A stretch of 5,262 nucleotides of DNA from contig JAAKFX010000107.1 in NCBI GenBank assembly GCA_011064865.1, positions 1 through 5,262 of the forward strand, written 5' to 3'. This document shows positions 1 to 5,177 of this stretch, piece by piece (position 1 is the first letter of the stretch; each line of letters opens with the position of its first letter). Under the pieces are notes generated by a model that saw only the letters and a program-made list of their open reading frames with translations, was not told the DNA's origin and did not search any database. The position numbers and the translations under genes were made by a program. This DNA comes from Candidatus Anoxychlamydiales bacterium (lineage in GTDB: Bacteria > Chlamydiota > Chlamydiia > Chlamydiales > SM23-39).

Positions 1-23
1 GTATAGGGGTTCTTCCGGCTCGA

Positions 24-125
24 CTAAATAAGATAAGCTTCTTCTCCTATCATAAAATCAATTGTCCAAATTTTTTCATTAGGTTTAATCCATGCTTGTA
101 AATGATTATCTGAACCGGGATGCGG
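24..125 (-). pseudogene. C-terminal tail of an unidentified protein (truncated gene)
   Basis: Read on the minus strand, this stretch is open up to a TAG stop at 24-26. It ends in a protein-like sequence containing the segments HLQAWIKPNEKIWTIDF and MIGEEAYLI. The frame can be followed to about position 141, where an in-frame stop follows. No start codon with a ribosome binding site is visible, and the right part runs into the recombinase remnant on the other strand. I therefore read it as the 3' end of a gene cut off when that remnant arrived. The residue mix (W, D, I, K, E, hydrophobic alternation) looks like real protein. I do not recognise the family; the H-x-x-A-W-I and W-x-I-D pattern only faintly recalls transglutaminase-like folds. 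A chance open frame is possible. Confidence 0.35.
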
Positions 126-332
126 CAGCAACCAATTCGCACTTTATCGCTTATTCCCGTACAAATTAAAATCACTATAGAGCAAATGGAGCCTTTATAT
201 AAAAAACGTAAACCAAAAATCAAAGAATTAACAGCTTTAGGTATGACAAATATTGAAATTTCAGAAAAGTTAAAGATTAGTCGAAAAACTATTCGAAAAG
301 CTTCTTTAACTCGAACATTACAAGAAAAATAA
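100..332 (+). pseudogene. Recombinase-like HTH gene, C-terminal remnant (copy 1)
   Basis: The frame from about 120 to the TAA at 330-332 encodes PIRTLSLIPVQIKIT, then a helix-turn-helix segment (KIKELTALGMTNIEISEKL, then KISRKTIRKA). The closing helix-turn-helix resembles those at the C-terminal end of serine site-specific recombinases and some transposases, where it binds DNA. By hand alignment about 36 of 58 residues match copy 2 (3622-3993) without gaps. An in-frame TGA lies just upstream of the first ATG at 120, and no usable Shine-Dalgarno precedes it, so the ATG is probably an internal residue of an old gene rather than a true start. No catalytic domain is present. Weak nucleotide similarity to copy 2 continues upstream to about position 100, with a gap that would break the frame. 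The alternative is a small DNA-binding protein, which is less likely given the missing translation signals. The recombinase assignment is by resemblance only. Confidence 0.55.
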
Positions 333-393
333 AAAAGTTGCCGCTAGTTTTAAAAGAGGAGCTATTGCAGTACTTAGTCCTCTAGATGAATAA
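310..393 (+). pseudogene. Possible out-of-frame protein tail after copy 1
   Basis: Directly after the copy 1 stop, the +1-shifted frame is open from 310 to the TAA at 391-393 and encodes the protein-like segment KVAASFKRGAIAVLSPLDE. There is no start codon in it. A run of A residues at 325-336 lies at the transition, so this could be the original end of copy 1 reached after an indel in the A-run, or the tail of a different displaced gene. Copy 2 has no matching extension after its stop, which favours the second option. The family is unknown, and chance is possible at this length. Confidence 0.25.
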
Positions 394-459
394 AATATTT
401 ATTGAGATAGGTTCTTGTATTATCAAAATAAATATATAAAATAATATCCACTTAAAATG

Positions 460-1806
460 CTAATCCAAAAGAAATCGTTTTTCTAATTCAGTTTGAATAT
501 CCATAGTTATACATTTCATCTCATCTGGAGATACTTTGGCAATAGAATTTTGAATATATTTTAAAGTAAAAATGCTAAATAATATTGCTTCACAATCGTC
601 ATTTTCATTATGAATTACAACTATTTTATCATGAAAATGTGGTACGGTTTGACCAACTGATGGAGCATCATTTTGAACAAATAGTCTTATTTCAGAATGA
701 CCAACTTTTTCTTCTAGAATTTTTAGGAGAATAGTTTCAAGTAAATGAATTGTTTTTAATTCATTGTCAGTTAGTTCTTCAACGTTTTTAACATGTCTTT
801 TAGGAATTACCATAAAATGATGTCTAGGACTTGGAGAAGTGTGATTATATAAAATAATTATTCCGTTATATTCGAAACATTTTTGATAATTAATAATCTC
901 TTTTTTACAAAACACACATCCTTTGTGATACGTTACAACATTATCATCAATTGGCTGAAATGGTTTATGGATATTTTTTGTAATACCTATTCCTAGATTT
1001 GTTAGTGAATTGAATATGCAATCTATTGAAAAATATTTAGCTGAATCATTATTTGTGGTAATCATTTTCCAAGCATATTCTAAATCCTCATTCTTCATTT
1101 CTTCAATAACTGGGATGTTATCAAAATTAGCTAGTGCTGATTGCCATTCACAAACCATTTCACTTATCTTTTCTTTTGAAAAATCATTTGGATTATTTGC
1201 AATAATAGCCATTGGAAATAATGTTTCTTTATTTACCTGAGCTTTTTCTAAAGCATCTCTTACTTCAAAATTTTTATGAAATGATGGAATAATATTGCAG
1301 TGATTAGGATTTTGATTGGATCTTGAAATAACAAACCCGGGATATCCAAAAGTATTTTTTAAAATAAAGCCTATTTTTTGAATCGTTTTAAATAATTCAA
1401 AAGCTTCGGTTTCTTCCATCTCTGATATTTTTTTCTTTGAAGTTTTTGAAACAATCATCAAATGGTGCTCAGTTAATGGTTTTAAAGGCATGCAAATTTT
1501 GATAAAGCTATTTTCGAAAATGGTCTCTTCAAAAAGAGTAGGATTAATTAGATGATTATTTTTAGGTAATTCTAAAACTTTTTTTGATTTTATTGGATTG
1601 TTATAACTTATTTGTAGCTCAATACCTTCTTTGAATAAAAGATCAGAAAATTCACTAATCGTATAAGGACTTAAAATAGTTTCTAATAAATCATGATCAG
1701 AAATTATCCAAGTTTGATAGGTGATATGCGTTTTATCTTCAGTAATTTCATTGGCATTTAGGCAAAAACCCGTAAAAACACAAATTAAGAAAAGGATTTT
1801 TTTCAT
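460..1806 (-). CDS. Exported HIT-superfamily protein with two HIT-like domains
   Basis: This is a 448-residue protein. Residues 1-18 form a signal peptide: MKK, a hydrophobic core, then LNA before the likely cut. The Phe just before the Cys makes a lipoprotein signal unlikely. The C-terminal half (about 295-400) is a clear HIT domain: a C297-x-x-C300 pair, HHFMVIPKRH at 329-338, and NDAPSVGQTVPHFHDKIVV at 379-397. HIT proteins hydrolyse or transfer nucleotides through the middle His of H-x-H-x-H; here H390 and H392 are present, but the third position is K394. Residues about 95-185 look like a second, degenerate HIT copy, with HHLMIVSK at 114-121 and NPNHCNIIP at 166-174 where the triad would be. 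Such a pair recalls galactose-1-phosphate uridylyltransferase architecture, but I see no GalT-specific motif. The start is supported by AAAGGAAA eight bases ahead of ATG. It is divergent from the phosphatase-kinase operon. The substrate is unknown. Confidence 0.85.
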   Translation of the reverse strand: MKKILFLICVFTGFCLNANEITEDKTHITYQTWIISDHDLLETILSPYTISEFSDLLFKEGIELQISYNNPIKSKKVLELPKNNHLINPTLFEETIFENSFIKICMPLKPLTEHHLMIVSKTSKKKISEMEETEAFELFKTIQKIGFILKNTFGYPGFVISRSNQNPNHCNIIPSFHKNFEVRDALEKAQVNKETLFPMAIIANNPNDFSKEKISEMVCEWQSALANFDNIPVIEEMKNEDLEYAWKMITTNNDSAKYFSIDCIFNSLTNLGIGITKNIHKPFQPIDDNVVTYHKGCVFCKKEIINYQKCFEYNGIIILYNHTSPSPRHHFMVIPKRHVKNVEELTDNELKTIHLLETILLKILEEKVGHSEIRLFVQNDAPSVGQTVPHFHDKIVVIHNENDDCEAILFSIFTLKYIQNSIAKVSPDEMKCITMDIQTELEKRFLLD

Positions 1807-1812
1807 ATAAAG

Positions 1813-1820
1813 TTTCCTTT
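1813..1820 (-). promoter_or_regulatory. Ribosome binding site of the HIT gene
   Basis: On the minus strand this reads AAAGGAAA, with AGGA eight bases before the ATG at 1806-1804. It fixes the start that includes the signal peptide. Confidence 0.7.
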
Positions 1821-1831
1821 GTAAATAAGAA

Positions 1832-1861
1832 TGGACAAAAATTTAAATTATAGAGTATATC
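1832..1861 (+). promoter_or_regulatory. Candidate promoter for the phosphatase-kinase operon
   Basis: TGGACA at 1832-1837 matches 5 of 6 bases of the -35 consensus. TATATC follows at 1856-1861 with an 18-base spacer and is a weaker -10 (4 of 6). The start codon is at 1898. It is interleaved with the opposing candidate promoter of the HIT gene, so both could not be fully occupied at the same time. Confidence 0.3.
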
Positions 1862-1874
1862 TTTTAACTTTAAA
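1847..1874 (-). promoter_or_regulatory. Candidate promoter for the HIT gene
   Basis: On the minus strand, a perfect TATAAT lies at 1852-1847. TTTAAA lies 16 bases upstream at 1874-1869, matching 4 of 6 bases of TTGACA. The leader to the ATG would be about 35 bases. It overlaps the candidate promoter of the opposite operon. In DNA this AT-rich, such matches occur often, so confidence is moderate. Confidence 0.4.
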
Positions 1875-1897
1875 TAATTTAAACAGGTTTTTTTTCT

Positions 1898-2956
1898 ATG
1901 AAAAAACATTTTTTAAGTATATTTTTGTTTTTTGTTTTTTTGTCATCGCAAAGCTTTTCTGAATCTATTACATTTCAAGATGATGACCATATCGGATGGT
2001 CGTGTGGATCGCTAAGTATGTATTGCCTACCTCAACAAGAAATAGATAACCATTTTAATTTAGTATCTGAGAATGTTTTAGAAAGATGGGATACTCTTAT
2101 AGGTAATCAAATTTTTTCTCTTTATTCTCCTGGTAGAGATAACGATTCTCTTACAAAGGAATTTAATGAATTAAACAATTTAAGATTAAGTTTATGGATC
2201 AAAGATTATGATCAATTTCCCTGTGAATCTAATCCCTTCTTCAAACTGTCTCAAGAGTTATTGTTAAACAATAAATTTAGACAAGTAAATTGTATTTCTT
2301 TTGAACATTCACTTACTGATCCTTCTTATAACTCTAGTTGTATCCAGATAAAGAAGAGACGTTTTTTTGCTTTAGAAGGGCCCATGGATAATAATGTTTC
2401 TTGTTTTTTTAAATTATTAAGTAATTGGAATGTATCTTCTTTAGTTCGGTTGACTGATGATATTGATCATAAAACAGGAAAATCTAAGTGTTTTCCTTAT
2501 TGGACAGATCTTGTTTTTGAAAAAAATTCTCAAACCTTTTTGCAAATTCCCGTAAAAGCTCAATATGAAACACCTGTTTCAAAATGGGGAAGATTGGTAG
2601 TTCCATATTTTGTGTGGCCAGATTGGGATGATCATAAAGGTGTAAATTCAGAGAAATTAGTTAATTTTATTAATCAAGCTAGAAATAACAATACTTCTGA
2701 AGATGATATTATTGCAGTTCATTGTAGTGCAGGAGTAGGTAGAACCGGAACTTTTATAGCTTGTCTATGTTTACTTGATGAAATCGATGAACAACTAGAA
2801 AAAGGATTGCTACCAGAGAATCTTCAGTTAAGTATTGCAAGATTATTTTTACATTTAAATTTTTACAGACCCTGGCTGGTATCCACTCCTTCTCAATACA
2901 TAACACTTTATAGAACTGTAGAGTGGTATTTAAATTATAAAAAAGGAGATAAATAA
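1898..2956 (+). CDS. Exported classical protein tyrosine phosphatase
   Basis: This is a 352-residue protein with a signal peptide at residues 1-21 (MKKH, hydrophobic core, SQSFS before the cut). It then carries the ordered motifs of the classical PTP fold: KFRQVNCISFEHS at 126-138 (equivalent of the phosphotyrosine loop); FFALEGPM at 156-163 (equivalent of the ATQGP motif); LVRLTD at 182-187; GKSKCFPYW at 194-202; the WPD loop W240-P241-D242 with the general-acid Asp; the P-loop HCSAGVGRTG at 275-284 with nucleophile C276 and R282; and Q333 in PSQYITLYRTVEWY. All catalytic residues are present, so it should hydrolyse phosphotyrosine or a similar phosphomonoester. Odd points are Gln129 where KNRY has Tyr, and extra residues after WPD. 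Exported PTPs of this type (YopH, SptP) act in host cells, and a host target is inferred here. The Shine-Dalgarno is weak (AGG at 1885-1887). It is the first gene of an operon with the P-loop protein. Confidence 0.9.
   Translation: MKKHFLSIFLFFVFLSSQSFSESITFQDDDHIGWSCGSLSMYCLPQQEIDNHFNLVSENVLERWDTLIGNQIFSLYSPGRDNDSLTKEFNELNNLRLSLWIKDYDQFPCESNPFFKLSQELLLNNKFRQVNCISFEHSLTDPSYNSSCIQIKKRRFFALEGPMDNNVSCFFKLLSNWNVSSLVRLTDDIDHKTGKSKCFPYWTDLVFEKNSQTFLQIPVKAQYETPVSKWGRLVVPYFVWPDWDDHKGVNSEKLVNFINQARNNNTSEDDIIAVHCSAGVGRTGTFIACLCLLDEIDEQLEKGLLPENLQLSIARLFLHLNFYRPWLVSTPSQYITLYRTVEWYLNYKKGDK
2943..2948 (+). promoter_or_regulatory. Ribosome binding site of the kinase gene inside the phosphatase 3' end
   Basis: AAGGAG lies seven bases before the ATG at 2956, within the last codons of the phosphatase. 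Together with the one-base TAATG overlap it supports translational coupling, and it confirms the start that includes the signal peptide. Confidence 0.85.
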
Positions 2957-3594
2957 TGAGAAAAGCTAGATATTATTTTTTAATTTTATTTTTTTTGATT
3001 TCTAAGAGTTTTGCTAATCAGGTACTTCCCTGTGAAATTAAACAAAAAGTATTATTGATTAGTGCAGGTTTATCCGGAATAGGGAAAACTACTATTTTAA
3101 AAAAATTAAATAGCAAACTTCTTAATAGTTTTTATATTTCTAAAAATCTTCTTAATGAATCTCTTCTTCAAGAAAAAACAGAACTTCCAGATCGTTACAA
3201 CATGGATTATTACAAGACATATGTAGCTAAGCAAAGTTATGATATAATGATTGATCTTGCAATAGACAATCTTAAAGATATTAATAGAGTGGTTATTCTT
3301 GATGGATATTTTGGCGATAAGATTGGAAAGGCTATGTTTAAAAAGCTATTTCATTTAGAGGATGTCAATGTTAAAATAATTTTCTTTCAATGTTCAGCTG
3401 AAACAGAAATGAAAAGGCTTGCGAAAAGAGATGAACAAAGAGATAGAGAAAAACTATTAAATTTTGATGTATACTATAATGAACATATTAAATCACATTA
3501 TGATACTTTGAATAATTTTGAATATCTTATAGTTAATACAGAAGAAGATATAGATGAAAATATCAATAAAATTATTGCGTATATATCATCTTAA
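2956..3594 (+). CDS. P-loop kinase-like protein (AAA_33/zeta-toxin-like fold) with signal peptide
   Basis: This is a 212-residue protein. Residues 1-20 look like a signal peptide (MRKARYY, then a hydrophobic stretch, SKSFA before NQ). Residues 33-46 form the first strand and Walker A motif, LLISAGLSGIGKTT, with K44 and T45. VVILDGYFGD at 112-121 fits the Walker B strand, with D116. IIFFQCSAETEMKRLAKRD at 141-159, followed by further charged residues, resembles the lid region of small-molecule kinases, where Arg/Lys contact the phosphates. This layout matches the AAA_33/zeta-toxin/polynucleotide-kinase group, which phosphorylates nucleosides, sugars, nucleic-acid ends or small metabolites. The substrate cannot be told. 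Translation is coupled to the phosphatase gene. An ATP-using enzyme with an export signal is unusual: it may act in a host compartment, or the N-terminus may stay as a membrane anchor. The next Met is residue 83, beyond Walker A, so a cytosolic restart would destroy the fold. Confidence 0.8.
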   Translation: MRKARYYFLILFFLISKSFANQVLPCEIKQKVLLISAGLSGIGKTTILKKLNSKLLNSFYISKNLLNESLLQEKTELPDRYNMDYYKTYVAKQSYDIMIDLAIDNLKDINRVVILDGYFGDKIGKAMFKKLFHLEDVNVKIIFFQCSAETEMKRLAKRDEQRDREKLLNFDVYYNEHIKSHYDTLNNFEYLIVNTEEDIDENINKIIAYISS

Positions 3595-3621
3595 AATGAT
3601 TGGATAGGCGGGTTTATTTAA

Positions 3622-3993
3622 GCTTTAGCATTAAAAGAATTATTAGACACAATCGAAATGGAACATGTACAAAGCGATCCTGTTATTGAAAACGGCAATA
3701 TTATAGAACAAAAGCCATATTATGTGGCTCATTCCAATATCGAATCTCTTGCCCTATTAGATCAAGAGAACAAAGGTGCGAATTGGTATGAATGGCGGAC
3801 GCAGTGGGTACCAATTCGTACTTTGTCGCTAATTCCAGTAAAGATTAAAATTACCACAAATGAATACCTTCCTCTTTATCAAAAATTAGCTCCAAAGATT
3901 AAAGAATTAAAAATTCTAGGGTTATCTAATGAGAACATTGCTGTAAAACTAAATATCAATAAAAAGACTGTTAGGAAAGCCTTATTGATCTAG
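3622..3993 (+). pseudogene. Recombinase-like HTH gene, C-terminal remnant (copy 2, longest)
   Basis: The frame is open from just after a TAA at 3619-3621 to the TAG at 3991-3993. It includes protein-like residues (ALKELLDTIEMEHVQ) before the first ATG at 3658, which has no Shine-Dalgarno, so that ATG is probably internal and the gene has lost its 5' part. Order: a linker with DPVIENGNIIEQKPYY; GANWYEWRTQWVPIRT; the conserved LSLIPVKIKIT; then LYQKLAPKIKELKILGLS and the helix-turn-helix ENIAVKLNINKKTVRKAL. The end resembles the C-terminal DNA-binding part of serine recombinases following the zinc-ribbon and coiled-coil regions. No resolvase catalytic domain is present, and the upstream neighbour is the intact kinase gene. 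It could alternatively be read as a 111-residue HTH protein from 3658, but the absence of translation signals argues against that. Confidence 0.6.
3776..3821. repeat. 12-bp inverted repeat within recombinase remnant copy 2
   Basis: The left arm GTGCGAATTGGT (3776-3787) and right arm ACCAATTCGTAC (3810-3821) are inverted copies with 11 of 12 matches and a 22-base spacer. In RNA the single mismatch is a G-U pair. Copy 1 carries ACCAATTCGCAC at 131-142, the exact reverse complement of the left arm. Copy 3 keeps part of the pair (CGAATTAGT at 5076-5084 and ACCAATTCGTAC at 5114-5125). It lies inside the conserved coding frame, so codon constraint may explain it. Confidence 0.6.
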
Positions 3994-4036
3994 GCAACAA
4001 CATTCTCGCATTTTTTGAATTGTAAGATAGAGCAAG

Positions 4037-5020
4037 CTATGCATCCGATTTTTCGATAAGGCGTGTATATAGAAGTCGATGAAAAACCTGGAGATGAAAA
4101 ACACCTTCAAACTTTGGAAGAAATGATTGCTTTTGAGCATAAAGCATCGTTGCTCCACTATTAGCTGTTACCCAGTTCATTCCCTCAACAATAAAACGAT
4201 CAACTTTTCTATAGGATGGAAGTGGAGAGAAAGAACCCAGCAAAGAAAAGTTAGATGTAAGAGGAAACACAACAATAGAATTGAGCAATCCAAATGCTGG
4301 AGGATAAGGAGCGACTCCCATAGACCAAATTGCATTAACAGGTTTATTTGAAGTAATAAACTCTCCATCAAAAGCCTCTAAAAGCATCCAATTCAAGGAT
4401 CCAAAAAAGTCAACCAAATGAATAGAGAAATTTACCATTTCCTCAACCACAAGAGAAGAATCCACTTGGATTTTGAATTGTCCAGCATTAAGAAATGCGA
4501 GAGATTCTTCATATTTATCAAAAATTGGCCATCCAGTTTCTTCTGATAAAAATCTTCCAATTTCTAAGTAATATGTTTCTTTATTCGCATGAATAGTCAT
4601 GAGCCTTGCCAGAGTTTTTTGCCTATAATTACGATTAATCCTTTCGCGAACAAAGACATTTCTCCCTGCTAATAATCCCATAAGATTAATAACAGGACTA
4701 AATTCTTTTAACGATTGAGGGATTTGTTTTTGCAAAGCTATTTTACGAATCATCTCTACAGCTTCCCCCTCAATAACTCCAAAGGATTTTTCAAAATGAT
4801 AAGGATCCAATCCTATAAAATGATCTATTTTTTGGAAGTCCAGCTCTACACCTTCATTCAGGGGTTGAGCTGGTCTCCATTTTTGTTGCTTCATGTCATA
4901 TACAAAAAATAAATATTTCGTTTTTCTCTTTTTCTTAATTTTTATGCAGAATAATTCTTGATAAGACTTTGTAATATAATGGTGTCTTTTTGGCTTTTCT
5001 GCTTTATTCATAATTCTCAT
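4037..5020 (-). CDS. DUF4238-family protein
   Basis: This is a 327-residue protein without signal peptide or membrane segment. Family marks are the N-terminal RHHYITKSYQELF at 12-24 (DUF4238 proteins begin near an HHYxPKxY motif), the central GEFITSNKPV at 219-228 (family form F-x-T-S-D/N-x-P), and MNWVTANSGATMLYA at 281-295 near the end. The length is normal for the family, so it appears intact. The molecular function of DUF4238 is not established to my knowledge; members are scattered and often in accessory regions. Met1 is at 5020 and Met4 at 5011; neither has a clear Shine-Dalgarno, so the start is uncertain by three residues. Parts of the gene (for example 4261-4320) look less AT-rich than the phosphatase and kinase genes, consistent with separate acquisition. 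It sits between recombinase remnants 2 and 3, read towards copy 2. Confidence 0.75.
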   Translation of the reverse strand: MRIMNKAEKPKRHHYITKSYQELFCIKIKKKRKTKYLFFVYDMKQQKWRPAQPLNEGVELDFQKIDHFIGLDPYHFEKSFGVIEGEAVEMIRKIALQKQIPQSLKEFSPVINLMGLLAGRNVFVRERINRNYRQKTLARLMTIHANKETYYLEIGRFLSEETGWPIFDKYEESLAFLNAGQFKIQVDSSLVVEEMVNFSIHLVDFFGSLNWMLLEAFDGEFITSNKPVNAIWSMGVAPYPPAFGLLNSIVVFPLTSNFSLLGSFSPLPSYRKVDRFIVEGMNWVTANSGATMLYAQKQSFLPKFEGVFHLQVFHRLLYTRLIEKSDA

Positions 5021-5075
5021 AAACTTTTTTCAAGCACGATCAAACACAATATCAAAAATTAATTAATTAAAAAAC
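5021..5075. other. AT-rich intergenic stretch upstream of the DUF4238 gene
   Basis: It contains a symmetrical TTAATTAATTAA-type tract at about 5058-5070. On the minus strand, TTGATA lies upstream of the DUF4238 start (5 of 6 matches to a -35 box) but has no good -10 at the right distance. The stretch presumably carries that gene's promoter, which I cannot place firmly. Confidence 0.3.
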
Positions 5076-5177
5076 CGAATTAGTATGATTAAAAAGAAAC
5101 GCTCGCGGTGGGCACCAATTCGTACCATGTCGTTCATATCTGTGAAAATTTCAATCACGAAGCAGCAAAAACATTAG
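5076..5177 (+). pseudogene. Recombinase-like gene remnant (copy 3, most degraded)
   Basis: The frame from about 5094 to the TAG at 5175-5177 encodes KKRSRWAPIRTMSFISVKIS, then IT, matching the PIRTLSLIPVKIKIT block of the other copies. The helix-turn-helix part is missing. Nucleotide similarity to copy 2 extends upstream: the codons aligned to ANWYEW of copy 2 read as N, stop, Y, D, stop, so the two Trp codons have become TAG and TAA, and a length change shifts the frame before RW-PIRT. An ATG at 5085 opens a 30-codon frame but is probably accidental. The remnant's end overlaps the stop of the convergent S24-peptidase gene. Confidence 0.55.

Noticed and set aside
389..403. AT-only hairpin (AATAAA, 3-base loop, TTTATT) downstream of the HIT gene as a terminator
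   Set aside because: No G-C pairs in the stem, and such symmetry is expected by chance in DNA this AT-rich; it is also over 50 bases from the stop.
1010..1240. Open frame on the plus strand opposite the HIT gene
   Set aside because: Antisense shadow of a well-supported coding gene; no ribosome binding site and no recognisable protein.
460..1806. Naming the HIT protein as galactose-1-phosphate uridylyltransferase
   Set aside because: The tandem layout is similar, but the GalT HPH-x-Q signature is absent and the protein has a signal peptide.
3586..3600. ATCAT...ATGAT pairing around the kinase stop as a terminator
   Set aside because: The stem is only five weak pairs and no T-run follows.
4127..4912. 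Open frames of 64-74 codons on both strands inside the DUF4238 gene
   Set aside because: They lie opposite or out of phase with the family-matching frame, have low-complexity composition and have no start signals.
5085..5177. A 30-codon gene starting at ATG 5085
   Set aside because: It is the frame-shifted remnant of the recombinase-like block; upstream codons show stops where copy 2 has Trp, and there is no Shine-Dalgarno.
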